Assembly (NCBI RefSeq): GCF_033439725.1
Contig: NW_026944385.1
Span: 3,443,001-3,507,000, forward strand
Length of the DNA stretch: 64,000 nucleotides
Source of the DNA: Neurospora tetraspora
Taxonomy: Eukaryota; Ascomycota; Sordariomycetes; Sordariales; Sordariaceae
Direction of reading: 5' to 3'
Of this stretch, positions 23,629 to 36,474 are shown one piece after another. Position numbers and translations under genes: made by a program. The notes under the pieces were generated by a model. The model did not search any database and was not told where the DNA came from. It worked only from the letters and a program-made list of their open reading frames with translations. Positions within the stretch are counted from its first letter, which is position 1. Every line of letters begins with the position of its first letter.

Positions 23629-24359
23629 CGTCTCGATTGCTGCCTACATCGACGAAGCTCTGGTGTCGTTGGTCGGAGTCGAGAAACGATGTATCCAGGA
23701 AAGGGAGCTGTGCGCCGAGGTGGCAATCGGTTGTTCGGTTGAGGGTCTGCCGGACCATACAATTATGTGGCCAGAATTATCAATGTTTCTTTTTCTCCTG
23801 ATAATGCAATGTCGCGCAAGATAACCCAAAGCTGCGTCGTGCTGCGTCGTACGTAGAGGTAGGTAGGTATGTGCGCGTGTAGAATGGTCGCGACGAGGAA
23901 CGCCGAGCGGTGTTGAACCCCAACCGCCCTGATGGAAGCTCTGCCATACCCTGACGTAAGACCGTGCCGTGATGGCTGCATGTGCTACAAACCCCCGACA
24001 TGCTGCTCAATTCGGTACGCCGTAAACAGGACATTGGATTTCCTTTAAATACAACCTCCTTATTATGACCTAGAGGCGCTGGTAGTCAGTAACTCTAGAA
24101 GAAGCCCCAGTCGAAGGGGCTGTCTGTCTGGTTAACATAAGCACCAAGCAGAACCGAATGAGGAACGGACTTGGTTTGCGTTCATCTTGCCATTGCAACA
24201 ACTCCTGCCAGCCCTGTCTCTATATCCCTAGCTTTTCGCTACCTTCCTTGGTATGTCCACAGCCGGGTATGTACATTATTATGTCAATATTTTTCCAGTA
24301 TTAAAATCCAACCTGCGCAGCAGCTTACGCGAAATGTCCCCCTTCCGAACCCATCTCCT
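23629..24359. other. intergenic region
   Basis: About 0.7 kb between two minus-strand genes: the 5' side of the RUS gene and the 3' side of the decarboxylase. Short GTAGGTAG-type repeats only. Confidence 0.5.
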
Positions 24360-25635
24360 CTAAGAAGAGCTCTTAACCGGGGTGCCATCCTCAGCCACCA
24401 GGTACTCCTGTGTCGCAACTGGACCCTCGCCAACACTGGTCATGATCACACGGCTAACACCGTTCTTCAGCAAGCCGGCAACGCTCTCGTCAAAGGAAAC
24501 GTTGGACTTGAGGCCCTCAGCGGCGGACGCCTTCCAGCCATCCACCTCGCTAAGGACGCTGTAGAGGTTGCCAACAACAGCCTCGGTATCTTGCTCGAGG
24601 TAGTAGATGACGGCGTTCGGGCCGGCATCGAAAGTATAAGCGGCAACGGACCGGCCAGCAGCGGCATTGATGGCCTCGACGGCGCGAATAGCGGCGCGCG
24701 AAACATCGTTCATATAGAAGATGGGAGGATAGGTGTCGGCGCAGGTAGCGTGGAAGGAGTTGGAGTCGCGCATGGTAACCTCAGCAAAGGCGGCAAAGTC
24801 ACGCTCCGCAATCGCCTTCTCCATGATCTCCATGTTCTTGGGCACCACCGACTTGATGCGCTCCTGGAAGAGACCGGAGGTGGCAACAGTCTGCTGCATA
24901 CCCGAGGTCGAGCTGACACCCTTCTTGGCGGCAGACGCGACGAGGATGAGGGCGCGCATTTCGGGCCAGTGCGAGGCCTCGGCAACCTGGTCGGCCATGG
25001 AATCGCTTCCATCAGCAGCCTCACCCATGCGCCAGGCAACATAACCGCCAAACAGACTGCGGCAGGCAGAGCCGGAGCCCTGGCGGGCGATCAAGCTCAG
25101 CTCCGAAGGGGAGGCAGGGAGCTCGTAGAGATTGGCGATGGCCCTCACAAAGGCAGCGAAGCCGGCAGCAGACGAGGCGAGACCGGCAGCGGTGGGGAAG
25201 TTGTTCTCGGAGACGATGCGCAGGGGCATGGTGGAGAGCTTGGGGAGCGAGGGGTCGGCAGCCTCGAGGGCGGCGCGACGGGCGCGCAGCTCACGGAAGC
25301 ATGCCTGGGGGCGAGCACCAGACACATCAGAGGGCTCGCCATTGAGAAGAAGGGAGTCGCCTTCGGGGTACGAGGCCGAGCAGGAGGCGGTGGTGAGGGT
25401 GCGGAGGTCGGCTTGGGAGAGAGTGACAGAGAGAGAGCTGTTGGTTGGGAGGTTGAGCTTGGTGTCGCGCTTGCCCCAGTACCTGGAATTGCGGGGGAAG
25501 AGACACAGTCAGTTCAGATGCTCTTCTCCACGTGTTCGTCTGAAGTATTAAGTATTAGGAAAGTTGGGCTGACTTGACGACGGCAATGTTGACGGGGGCC
25601 GTGGTGCTGGCACGGTAGACCTTTTCGGAAGCCAT
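24360..25635 (-). CDS. ERG19: Mevalonate diphosphate decarboxylase
   Basis: Converts mevalonate 5-diphosphate to isopentenyl diphosphate with ATP, a step of the sterol/isoprenoid pathway. Exons 25635-25574 and 25482-24360 give 394 aa, close to the usual ~396. Exon 1 encodes MASEKVYRASTTAPVNIAVV; the 91-nt intron splits the Lys codon before YWGKRDTKLNLPTNSS, the typical substrate-binding start. The GHMP-kinase-fold ATP loop is SENNFPTAAGLASSAAGFAA, followed by RQGSGSACRSLFGGYVAW, KKGVSSTSGM, and YTFDAGPNAVIYYLE near the C-terminus. All catalytic motifs (Lys in YWGK, Asp in DAGPNA) are present. This is very likely the only cellular copy and essential. A 468-codon antisense frame across it is a codon-bias shadow. 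Confidence 0.96.
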
Positions 25636-27652
25636 TATAAATATGTTATAGGATTATACGGGGTATCGTTAGGGGCGTATGGAAAGAACAGGTCGCAAAG
25701 GAGAATTAAGAAAAAGGACAGAAGGCAATGTCGCGATGGTGTTTGTTTGGTGATCTCGAGGGTTGTTGCGATTGACAAACAACAAAGTTGGGAAATGGGA
25801 CCACGACCCCCTTTCAACTCCATGTGCTCCCCCAGCAATCGCCAGCTCTGCATCGCAGCACTCTGGCGGGGCTCTCCAGCGGGGCAAAGGTGGGGTCAAT
25901 GGGAGATTTGGAGCTCTGCCAGCCAGAGGACCCTGAACACGCCAAGCCAGGAGAAGCTAGCGCCTCGAGGAGCTTGGGGCACCCAAGTCTTGGCATTTAA
26001 TCCCAGGGCAGCGGCGGCCTGGCCCGTCCCCGTCATGGCCCGAACCGTTCTCTTTGACATGACCTCTGTGCCGCATCACCATCTCAAGATCTGATCTCTC
26101 CCGAGCCATCGGATGACACTGATGCCAGGAGCTTCATCACTCTTCCGCGAAGCAACTTGGCCGAATTCTGTTCTTTTCATTAAACCACCTTGCTATTCGA
26201 GTGCAGAACCCCGACCATGACATATCTTCCACTTTCTCTGCCGCCCTCGTCCAATAACTACACGATGCCAACATCACTATTCGCGCCGATGCCACAACCA
26301 GACATTACATCAGTCAGGAGGAGCTAGGAGGCTGTGGTGAGTTGGGATCTGGGAATTCGAATCTCACTCTTTGTCAACAAACATCTTTTTCAGCTCGGAT
26401 GGGATGTCTTTTTTGGTGTTTTGTCCTCAGCGTCGCCGGGGTACCGTTGGTGATCCGCGAGCCCACCACAAGTGGACAACGACAGATCGAGTTTGACTAT
26501 AACTCAAACTTACAACAGCTATGCGAATGCATCAGCTGTGAGTTGATCTGGTGTCTATGGTGGTCACGTATCAACTACACCCTTACGATGGCTGACCAGC
26601 TTCAAAGACACCAGATTCAGCCACTTCATGAGTTCTCGGTATAACTTGCAAGTTGCAAAAAAGATGACGAGCTGAAACACACCAGGCTTTTTTCGGGCAC
26701 TTCACATCAGAGACATGTTCGAGAGATAATCAGGGAAGATGCCAATTCTTTGTGGAGACTGAGCCCCTATGACGCTCATGTCTCACTGGAAACTGACAAT
26801 ACTGAGTTGGGAGAAGGAACCAATACACACAAGCAACCCTCCACTGGCTGGCTAACCTTTGACTAAACATCAATCAGTCTGCCGCTGAGCACCAGTAGTA
26901 CAGCCTACCTTGGTGGTATTCTGTCACAAACCACCATCGTCCTACACAAGCGAGACACACAACATGTCGTATGACTTTGAACCAGGTACGGTGATAGGAC
27001 GGGTGGCTATCTGAATATTCGGCTCCTCTCTTATCGACAAGCGGAGCCTGGCATTCAGATGTATCACAGAGCAGAACAGACTGGAGTGTCTAGAGTCTTG
27101 CTAAGCCGGTCCTGCATACAGGTACAGAAAGTTAATATCTGCTACCACATGGCTAGGCTGTCGATCTCTTCTTCTAGACCCGGCACCGACCTCTACCTCG
27201 AGTCCGAACCGACCTCTCAGGGTCGAGGGGTTCAATTCAGCATTCAGGAGTTTCCGAACGGATATGTTTGTCGAAAACGTGAAAAGCGTCTATTCGGGAC
27301 TTTCCCTGCACTAATCGACAGACCTTCTTCCAGTCGTAAAATGTGAACCTGAAGATGACTGCATCAAGGGGACACACGACGACTTACGACACTCCCATCT
27401 CCCAGTCCCCTTAACCACGTTCACAAGTACATACTCCAATGAGACCCAAAGGCACCACACCCCCAAAGGCTCTCACACGATCCCGATCCCGTCTCAGATC
27501 TCATCTTATTTTTCTTATACGAACCACACGAAACCCCAAACCATGCCATTGAGCCGAGTCAGGCTTTCCGAGATCCAAGATTTCGATCCAAGTCACCCTA
27601 TTTGACCCTGCTAAATCCATGAGCGGCTCGATGGTGAGGGGCTGAAGTCCAA

Positions 27653-27674
27653 TCCAGTCCAGTCCAGTCCAGTC
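27653..27674. repeat. (TCCAG)n microsatellite
   Basis: Four to five perfect copies of a 5-bp unit. Confidence 0.9.
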
Positions 27675-30167
27675 AGCCTCCAGCTTTCCTGCTAAGGAAT
27701 TCTTACGCGTCGCCTCCCGTCCCGTGTGCAAGCCCGAATACTGACTGGCACACCGGATACTCAACCCGGAAACCGTAACTCCCCTCTCTTCCGAAGCCGA
27801 AACCCTACATACATACATTACATATTTCCTCTTTACTTCGCCTCCGCCATCATGCGGAGCAAGGAAAAATAAAAACGCCACTATGTAGGACGGTTCCCAT
27901 ACATACCCTACATGCCTGCCCCAGACTCTTCTCCCCGCGCCCGCCCGCCCATTCCAGCCCCAGTCTGTGAGTGACAATCTACCGGAAACACACGCAATGA
28001 CGTGACACCAACCATGCCGGCAGCCGTTGAGGAATTTTGGGGTAGGTATGTAGAGGTATGTATGGTCAGCGGAAAGGAGTGTCGTTGGACGCCACGTGTT
28101 TCGTGTGCTTCGTGTCTCATCGTCTTCTTTATGTCCATACATTACTATGTAGGCTTTTGAAGATGATTGCTTACCGGACAGTATGTATAACCAGTGGGAT
28201 TGGGGAAGCCACGTGCTTGTTAATATGTAGTCGGCATTTCTGGCGGGAGATGTTTGTTGGAAGTGGAATAAGTCGCTGCTATACCAGGGAAGGCTGCGGC
28301 ATGATGTGAGTTCACTACCCTAACTTGAAGAAAGTTCTAGGAGAGTCATCATGGCCACGTTGAGGGCACAGTTAAACCTAAAGGTTTCTGATGCCTTAAA
28401 TTGGCTCGAAAATCAACGAGACAAGTTACCCAGCATAGAGAGAAAACTATCAGCAAGATGGACAAACAAGAAACTTCATACGACGACTCGAACACTCCCA
28501 ACCACATGCACTTCAGCCTCAACTACACTGACCTGGACACTCGCAAGCAGTCAAAGTCGATAATCATGAACCACTTCCATCCTCTTGAAACTCGTATTTC
28601 TTGTCCTTCTACGTCAATAAGGGTACGAATATAGAGGCGCTAACTTATGTTTTCTTCGTAGCACCAGCCCTTCACTCTTCGTTGCCTAGCATGTAATGAC
28701 GTCCAAAACACCACACCTACCTGCCCGCGTATTCGCTCTTGAAATGGATACTAGCACCGCAGGCCTTCTCGAATACCAGTCAATTCGTCAATGGTAATAG
28801 GTAGGAAAGGTGATACCGGACCCTGATCGTCACTGTCAACGAAGTCATTATGCCCGACTTATGCTTGGTACATTCGTCCATTCTATCACTTTAAGTCCCC
28901 TACTTACGGTTACCTTTGAGGTTGCCCCCTTACCCATAGACTGTTCAATATGACCAAGGTAAACACCACAAAGTTTCTACTTGTGTGTTCTTTGGCCCAG
29001 TTGATAAATCGCTGGAGGCCAATGCCAGACCTACACAGGGACCAACGCCCGGTTCTACTTTACCTATGTAATGTTGATGGAGATCCACAGCCTCAACCCT
29101 CCCATGTATGATATGATATGATGATACCCACCAGATTCTACCCTCCACACACAGTCTTGAGTCTCCCCAGTTCCCACCGCGTCCAGTCAGTTAGTTTGTG
29201 CTTGTGCCAGCCAGCCATTCTGCCGTGCGGCCGCCTGTGCCCCCCATGTGTCCCCATGTGCCCACGGGAACGTGCTTGATGGTGCTTGCCGTTCCCGCAT
29301 CGGTACTACCGCTGGTGTCACCGCAACTCCGCAAGTACTACCGCTGGGTGGTGCTACCAGTTAACCCGCACAACCCCGACCAGGAAAATCTGGACATTTC
29401 CAGCCAGCCAGCCAGCCAGTCTGAGTTATGATATCTTGCCCGAGGAATATGGGGATCCCAAGATGAACGCGTGGGAATTGGAATGGGGGGGGGGAGGAAG
29501 TCAGGTGGATGGGTACCTCTAGTCGACCCGACCCGACCCGATCCGATTTCGATTCCCGATTCCCGATTCTGGGGGTCCGACATAGGTCTGGTCGGTAGTG
29601 TATGTACTAAACTTAACCAGTTGGTTCGTTGGGCCAAAAATGAGACTCCATGTTCAGCTGCTCTCCTCATCCTACTCTAATAGAAAGGAGGTGTTGGCTA
29701 GGTATGGACTACGGATGGACAAGTGGTTACGTAGTTGATTTGTTTGGTAGAGTGGTTATGTTATGAGCCTCGTGACCAAAGCCGTCTTCTAGCCCCCCCT
29801 CACGGACCAGGCTTTCTTAGGGTTTAGTCAAGTCCGGTCCAGCCAGCCAGCCATCATGGCCAGTCCAGTCCAGTCAAGTACAGGGTAATTCTAATCCATG
29901 CTTGACGTGAGTGTCCGACATATTGTACACAAGGTAGTTGGTAATGTGGTTGTGTCTACCTACCTAGTCAACCCCGCTTCCTTCCCACTTCCCACTTCCC
30001 ACCCTTGCAAGTTTTGTGTTCCGTGTCTTGTGTTGTTGGTTGGTGCGAGTGTTCAACAATTGATGATCTAACCATAGGGCGGCGATGCATACTTTACCAA
30101 CAGACAGTGAACAGAGAACTGAGGACAGAGAACAGACGGCGTAGTCGTACGTAGGGCATAACTGCCA

Positions 30168-30229
30168 CTTTGACTTGACTTGACTTGACTTGACTTGACT
30201 GGCTTGACTTCACTTGACTTGACTTGACT
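30168..30229. repeat. (TTGAC)n microsatellite
   Basis: About twelve copies of the 5-bp unit TTGAC with two interruptions, immediately followed by a CT dinucleotide run. Confidence 0.9.
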
Positions 30230-31179
30230 GCTCTCTCTCTCTCCGCGTCCGTCGTGCCGTTGTACACGACATTGTACCACAACCTTTCACATCGGACGGA
30301 CCGTTCCGATCACTCACTTAAAATTCATGAGCGCTCTTTTTCGATGTCCCCCATTCACTATCCACCTAGTAATGCTTGCCCCCTCTCGTTGTGCTCTTTG
30401 GGCATATCGTGGTGTGATTTGACAAGCCACGAAGAAAGTAGGTAGGTGGAGGGGATCAGGTATTTCAAAAATTGGGTGTATGTACAGTCTCATTCTTTGT
30501 CTTTCCTCTAACTACCTCTAGTAGCCTATTATGGATAAACAAGAAGCTATCTAGATACAATGTTCTCTGGCTGAAGTGCGTGTGTGTGAGTGTAGTACCT
30601 AGAGGTGTAGATGTGTAACCGTGATACACATGTGTGTGCATGTGTGTGTGAAACCTGCCACTTCACAGCATTGAGAGATGCGCGATGGGGGAGAGACACT
30701 TGGAAAAAATGAGGGGCAGACAGACAGGTTGATAGAGTGTATGTATCACCCGACCTAAGTAAAAAGGAATATACAAGAAAAGTAAGTAGATCCCAGATAT
30801 GTATGTATGTATGTATGAATAACTTTTGGTTGAAAAAAGACAACGTAGTAAACCTGATGGGGTATCTTTTTGACAGCATGATGAAAAAACAACAAGAAAA
30901 TGGGGACTGGCTAGTATGCAAAAATGAGACCAGCCCCAAAGAGATCTAGTATGGTGTCGTGGCACGTATCATCAAATCGTCGACAGCGTTAAAAAAATGC
31001 GTGTGAGGTGTGCGTCCGTCCAAATAGCAATAGCAGGCTGTTTGTCCGCTTCCAATCCATCCATCGAACAAGAAAACAAAAAGATGGGGTAGTATCCAAC
31101 GGCTTTCTCGAATCGTGATTCGGTACTCTGCCTCCCTACTCAGCGTGGGCGGCACATGATGCTTTTCCCTTCCTTCGCT

Positions 31180-32933
31180 TCACTTCCGACGCCCCACTTT
31201 GTCCACGAGATTTTTGAGCCAAAGGGAGGCACTGTTCTTCTTATCGTCGTGTCCAGCCATGACCGCATCGCGGACCATTGGCCCGACAATGTCAACATCG
31301 CCGCGGTCGGGAAACTTGCCCTCATCCGTCAACATTTCCGGGACGGCAGCCGGGAGCACATCCTCGGTAGCACGACGGAGCAGTGTCGTAGTCGCCCTGG
31401 TTAACTGCGGTTCCAGTCGTTGAATGAGATCCTCCTCAGCCCCGCTCCATTCCTGCTCTATCTCTGCCCATTTTTCTTGAGTATAACCGTAAGTGATTGA
31501 CGTCAGGCCGTAGTGTTCTCCAGTCCGGACAAGGTGTTTGGTAAAGTTGATCCTGGCTTGGTTCCAATCAGCACGGAAGGCCTCGTATGTTGCCAAATCG
31601 GCTGTGTCTGGTACATAGGGCCTGGGCTCGATCGTAAAGTTGGCATGCCCTAGACGATCTGACCAAGCATCCTGGTCCTCGAGGAATGGAAGCGGCGAGG
31701 GTAGTTCACTGATCGTACTCGCAATGGTTGCGCGGCGGAATGATGCTACTGATGCCTTGGTGCTCAGCGGTGGCGTAGGGTAGTGTTGGGGGTTGCCTAT
31801 ATCCGGGAAGTAAGAAGCAACGGTCGGCGACTGCAGAGGTGATGTTTGAAGCGACTGTGTGTTTCCTTGGGTTGGTGGGCTTTCGGTGAATAGAGGAGGT
31901 AGGAGAGGAGTGGCTGCCAAGGCACGTTCCCGTTCCAGGCTTTTTCCAGCGGCTGCCTGCGCATCTTCGAGCGGGGAAGCAGGAGAAACAGTTTCGTCGG
32001 GGCTGCCGTAAAAAGAGAGCGCAGGGGTGGTGGGAAGTGGTGGTTCGGTGAATTGCGGTTGTTGCTGCTGTTGTAGCTGCTCGGAAGGGCGTCGCATCGA
32101 AGCGGATATTGACGATGACCTGCTCGAGGCGGCACGGGAGAAGTTTCGGGAGATGCTGGGACGCTGGACGAGTGACGAGACGGAGGCGGGTGCGGAAGCA
32201 AACTGGTTCCGCCTTGACGTGGATCCCCATCTTGAAAAGCTCGGGAGCTTTGACCCTATCCTCGAACTCCAAGACGACATTCCAGCATCTGATCCATGCC
32301 TCCTCTTCTTTGACCTTGAACTATCACTGAACTCCGTGTCGCTCAAAAACCCGAGATCGTAGTCGAAATCCGAAGTCATGGAAGGGCGGGTAGTAATGCT
32401 TTGGGCTACATCGTTGTGGTGGGAGCATGCCTCGTCGCCTAGTCATGGTCGAGTTAGCTACCTTGAGTCTACCTTGGAGGAAGACCTTGTTGGAACCTAC
32501 AAAGGCAATCGTAAAGTCCCCCTAGCCTGGCCTCGTCTGCACCGGAGTAAAGGTCGTACTCGTCCTCGTCTTCATAGATGTCGACCGAATCCCTCTCCAA
32601 AGGTTCCTCTTGCACATCGGGGAGCTGGGTCTTGTTGGCCTTGTTGGGATGCGTTTGTTGTAATGGCGAGATGGGGCACTCGGAGGAGGCATTCGGAGGC
32701 ATAATGTTCTCGAGCGAAGAGGTCGAACCAGAGTAACGCGAGTGGCTGGGGCGCGAAAAGGTTGGTGTGATGGGCAGTGGTGAGGCAATGTCGGACGAGG
32801 AAGAGCTCGAGTTGTGGGTGTAGTAGATGGAAGAGTGATCGGCGTCATAGTTGTACTGTAGGAGCTCCAGCATCCGAGCCCTCTCTCTTTCCACCTTTTG
32901 AGGGAGTTGCAACGGTATTAGTCGGGTCGGCAT
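31180..32933 (-). CDS. Conserved Ser/Pro-rich protein, function unknown
   Basis: Exons 32933-32501 and 32438-31180 give 563 aa. The 61-nt intron (GTAGGT donor, GCTAAC branch, ACTAG acceptor) is supported by phase. Exon 1 holds MPTRLIPLQLPQKVERERAR, a Ser-rich tract, and an acidic patch (DIYEDEDEYDLY). Exon 2 has FLSDTEFSDSS, then KKRR (possible nuclear signal), Ser/Arg-rich and Gln-rich tracts, and Pro-rich spacers. It ends with a more ordered C-terminal part (about residues 380-563): RPYVPDTADLATYEAFRADW, NFTKHLVRTGEHYGLTSITY, GYTQEKWAEIEQEW and a helical tail. The ordered C-terminus looks conserved-type, but I recognise no named domain. No catalytic motif is visible. Confidence 0.72.
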
Positions 32934-35121
32934 GGCGGTTGTGAGTGGGTGAGTGGTGGCCGGGGGCAGGGTGTCGAGGCATCGACCTTCACCTGGACGA
33001 GAAGGTGGACGCGGGGACCACGACCTGGAGGTGGGTGACGATGGTGGCAGTTCTCAGATGGTCCAGTTGCATGCAAGTTGCTTCGTGTTTGCTCTTTACC
33101 GTCTATAAAATGCCCAGCTTTACCGACTCGGAGGACTCTCAAGCAAGAGCAAGCCTTCAAGTTCCAGTTTGACGGGACGGGAGCGCGGGAAGGTGGCGGG
33201 GTAGTTGAACTTATTTGTTGCTTTTCCTGCCTGTCGGTGGTCACAAGAGCCGGGAAACTCCAGAGCTGGGCCAGGTTGTGTCCGGGGGGGTCGGGGACGG
33301 GGGCCCAGTTGACGACACTGTCGCTGCCAGTGGACGATGGTCGCGGGCGGGAGACACGGGCGTGGACACACGGACCACATCCAGGCCGCCTGCCAGTGCC
33401 AGCACCAGTGACGGGACTGTATTGAAGTGGGGGAAATTGGCTCCCAGCCTCCGCCGCCAGTTGGTAAAATTATTTTTTTTCTTTCTCGCTCTTTTTTCCC
33501 GACAACCGTCATGGTTCAACTCCAGCTTCTTTCTCACACCGCACCCCCCTTGTTGCGTAGTAGTTGTATCTGGTACTTGCAGGGATCTGATTCTTTTTTT
33601 TTTTTTCCGCGATTGCAAAAGCGTCCATCCCATGTGTGTGTCCACTTTGGTCTCCAGCCTGGCCAGACCCACCCGTCGGTCTGGACGACAAAAGAGGGAA
33701 CCTGAAGTTGACGAGACGAACGGTGTGGAGGAGTCAAAAAGTGTATTTCGGGAACACAAGCAGACAAACTGCTGGAGTCCCGGAGATGGCTTTGCGCCAA
33801 AAGCCAAGGTAAATGACTGGATGGCGGCTCTGGGGCGGTTAGACTGGCGTTGGATCAGTGGGTACACTGGAGGCCGGCGATGACGTGCGAGAGACGCTGG
33901 CGATGATCTTGGTCGTCTCTCACTGCTACGACGACAGCTCCGGGGAAGGCTGCTCCCGTCCTTGGATGAAACTACATAGGTACTACTTGGTCACATACAT
34001 ATGTATATGCAATCAAAACACCAAGACGGCGATATCATCCGCGGCATCTCCAGCGTCAAAAAGAACCCCGCCGGCCCTCTTCCCCTCCTTTCAAACTCGG
34101 TCGAGTTACACACCATCAAAAGCACAGTTGCTTCCGTGTGTCTTGGGTACTTTGGTGTTGCAGGCAAGGGCCTCTGCTCGAGTCCTCCCAATGCCGTGAT
34201 TACAAACCACAACCACCAAGGCTTGGATATGGTTAGATAGAAACACGCGTATGCTGCTCTGGAGCTTCTCACCTAACCTTTTCCACGATGGGAGCAAAAG
34301 TGGTGGTGGATGATGCCTTGACGGGCACCAGGGCTATCAATGGAGGATCAATGTGACTTGGTGCAGGACTGGTACCACGTGTAATCAGGTGCTGCACACC
34401 GAGTGGTTGTCAAGACCTGGCCGACTGGGCTCCCAGACTTCCTCCCCAGACGGATGGCTGGACGGGTGGGCCGTATCTTTTGGCCCGTTGAGTTTGAATC
34501 ACACCCTGGTCAACAATTGATGGGTTGGGAGTTGTCCATTCTGGCCCGACCATGATGAGCAAGACAAGAAAGAAAGACAAGGCTACCCTTTGAAGCTGTC
34601 ACGGTGACCAACGACGCCGGCAATCACAATCAGGCGTCAAACGAACAATAAACCGTCTCTTGCAGCCGACCAAACGGATCACAAGAAAACAGACCCACAG
34701 AGGGCAAGGCAATGGCAACGGCAAAAACAAGACAAGTTGGGCGACCGATGAAGAAAGTGAAGGAGATCATGATAGTGCTGAGCAATGGCATGGCGACGAA
34801 TTCTTGTGTGTGTAAGTTATGTATCAGGATGCACGACTCGGGTCCTCACCACAGGTTGATCTGTGAGGTTGATTCCGTCCTCGGCGTGGGGTGAAGAAGA
34901 GCATCGGGTTGGACGATTGACGGCTGTGAGGCGTTTTACGCCATGCTTCCTTGGTGGATGAGGGCATCCCCAGGCCAACTGAAGTTCGACCTCACCACCG
35001 GAGTTTCACACCACAGACTCCAATAACCAAAGCAGCATTCTGGTCAACGGTGAAGCAGTCGCTGACCGGTGGCGGGGAAGAATAGCGCCCGCCCGCGGTG
35101 CAACGCTGATGTTGAGAAATC

Positions 35122-35495
35122 CCGAAATCGGTAACACGCCATGGTAAGATTGGTAACCCGCCATGGTAAATCGCCTTTTTGCACCAAAGTTGAGCAGGCC
35201 TACTGCGCATGGGTCTGCTCCGCCAATGACAGCTCGTATCAAAGATAACGAACATCGTCAAAAAGTCAGTTATTAAATCTCAGCATCTTTTGACCTCCAA
35301 CACGACACAGAAATCTGAAGGAGCGTCTCATACAAGCAGACTGCGGCAGAGCTCATTCGAATTCGAAACAACCCGACCAAAAAATACGATTTCAGCTTTC
35401 CTTTTGGTGGTGTTATCGCAGTTCAGACTTGAAGAGTTGGATGAAAATTACCATGGCGGGTTACCAGTCTTACCATGGCGTGTTACCGATTTCGG
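35122..35495. mobile_element. 374-bp foldback/MITE-like element with 7-bp target duplication
   Basis: Terminal inverted repeats of about 48 bp (35122-35169 and 35448-35495) differ at one base. They begin CCGAAATCGG, itself almost palindromic. Inside each arm a roughly 25-bp unit is repeated (GGTAACACGCCATGGTA, then GGTAACCCGCCATGGTA). The element is flanked on both sides by AGAAATC (35115-35121 and 35496-35502), a 7-bp direct repeat that looks like a target-site duplication (8 bp if the next G is counted). The interior has no transposase-like frame, so it is non-autonomous. The near-identical arms suggest a fairly recent insertion. Superfamily uncertain. Confidence 0.8.
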
Positions 35496-35753
35496 AGAAA
35501 TCCGGTTGGCCCCGGGGTTTCTGAATGGCACCATTCTCAGGGTTGGATCTAGGGCCCACAATGGAAGGTCAAAAGAAGCGACCGAAGAAGGTCCTAGTGT
35601 ACAAGACGATTTGGACTATCGCCGACTTGGGAATGGTGGATTGCAAGACTTCATGGAAAGATTTCCGCTCATGGGAGAAGCATCCGACGCATCATGGGTC
35701 ATGTCGTCCACCCCATGTTCGTCATTGCGGTGAAGCCTGAGCTAGTTAGGATT

Positions 35754-35783
35754 TTGCAGTGGTTTGCAGTGGTATGCAGTGGT
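35754..35783. repeat. 10-bp tandem repeat (TTGCAGTGGT)
   Basis: Three consecutive near-identical copies. Confidence 0.8.
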
Positions 35784-36029
35784 GCGCATTGCTTAGCAGG
35801 TCAGCTGCGCATCTTCTGTATTTTTTGTTAGTGGCTACTATCTGATTGTGGGCAGACCTTAACAGAAGGAACCTATCGCTTACACGAAGGTGATAATGGG
35901 GTCAACAGGGCCTCCAAGCATCCAATGATGCAACTGCATCACAACGCAAAAAAGCTCAACTCCACGGGACAAATAACTTGATATGCACGACATGGTGAGC
36001 TCAGTTACCGTTTCGATCATTATCGACTA

Positions 36030-36195
36030 CCGCAAAATCTCACTCATAACGGAGATGCTTTGTGGATCGTACCAGGATTATGAGCCAATTCAATTGGCAA
36101 GATGCTGCATATGTAGCTAAGAGCAAGCTCAAAACACCCGCATAAGGTGTGGCCTTCCCCAAAAGAGCATCTCCGTTATGAGTGAAATTTTGCGG
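36030..36195. mobile_element. 166-bp MITE-like element with TA duplication
   Basis: Inverted repeats of about 33 bp begin CCGCAAAAT and contain CACTCATAACGGAGATGC in both arms (36030-36062 and 36160-36195), with only a few differences. A TA dinucleotide flanks both ends (36028-36029 and 36196-36197), the duplication expected for Tc1/mariner-type transposition. About 95 bp of unique, non-coding sequence lies between the arms. Too short to encode a transposase. Confidence 0.75.
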
Positions 36196-36433
36196 TACCT
36201 ATCGACCGAATCGTGCTCCGAAAACTCTAGATGTGCAATCCCAGCATCACGGACACGTTCTTTGGTTTTTGTGATTGCTTTTTTCGCCATCAGCCATCCT
36301 CTGTCTGAATGCCGGAATTCCCTTCATAATGCCTCCAAGACAAACTTCCTCTATCCACCGTACCATTCTTTGGTCTTGCACCTTCCCCAGACTTGCTGTC
36401 GAAGGGTACCTCTTTACACGAAGAGGCGATGGA

Positions 36434-36474
36434 GAGCAATGGGAAAGAGGGAGCAATGGGAAAGAGGGAGCAGT
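36434..36474. repeat. 17-bp tandem repeat
   Basis: Two and a half copies of GAGCAATGGGAAAGAGG. Confidence 0.85.

Larger units (their letters stand above)
25636..31179. other. gene-poor region rich in pentanucleotide repeats
   Basis: About 5.5 kb with no supported gene. It is dotted with short-period repeats: TCCAG units at 27653-27674, CCAGC units at about 29401-29420 and 29837-29850, ACCCG/TTCCCGA units at about 29524-29568, TTGAC units at 30168-30229 and TATG units at about 30797-30816. Long non-coding transcripts or rapidly evolving genes cannot be excluded. Confidence 0.5.

Noticed and set aside
24171-25577. 468-codon open frame antisense to mevalonate diphosphate decarboxylase
   Set aside because: Shadow of GC-biased third positions; the minus-strand gene is unmistakable and the plus frame has no recognisable domain.
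31180-32933. Idea that the Ser-rich protein is two genes split at 32379
   Set aside because: A 61-nt intron with good donor, branch and acceptor joins both frames in phase.
33215-33883. 222-codon plus and 208-codon minus frames
   Set aside because: Both overlap on opposite strands, are interrupted by a T run, and show no domain.
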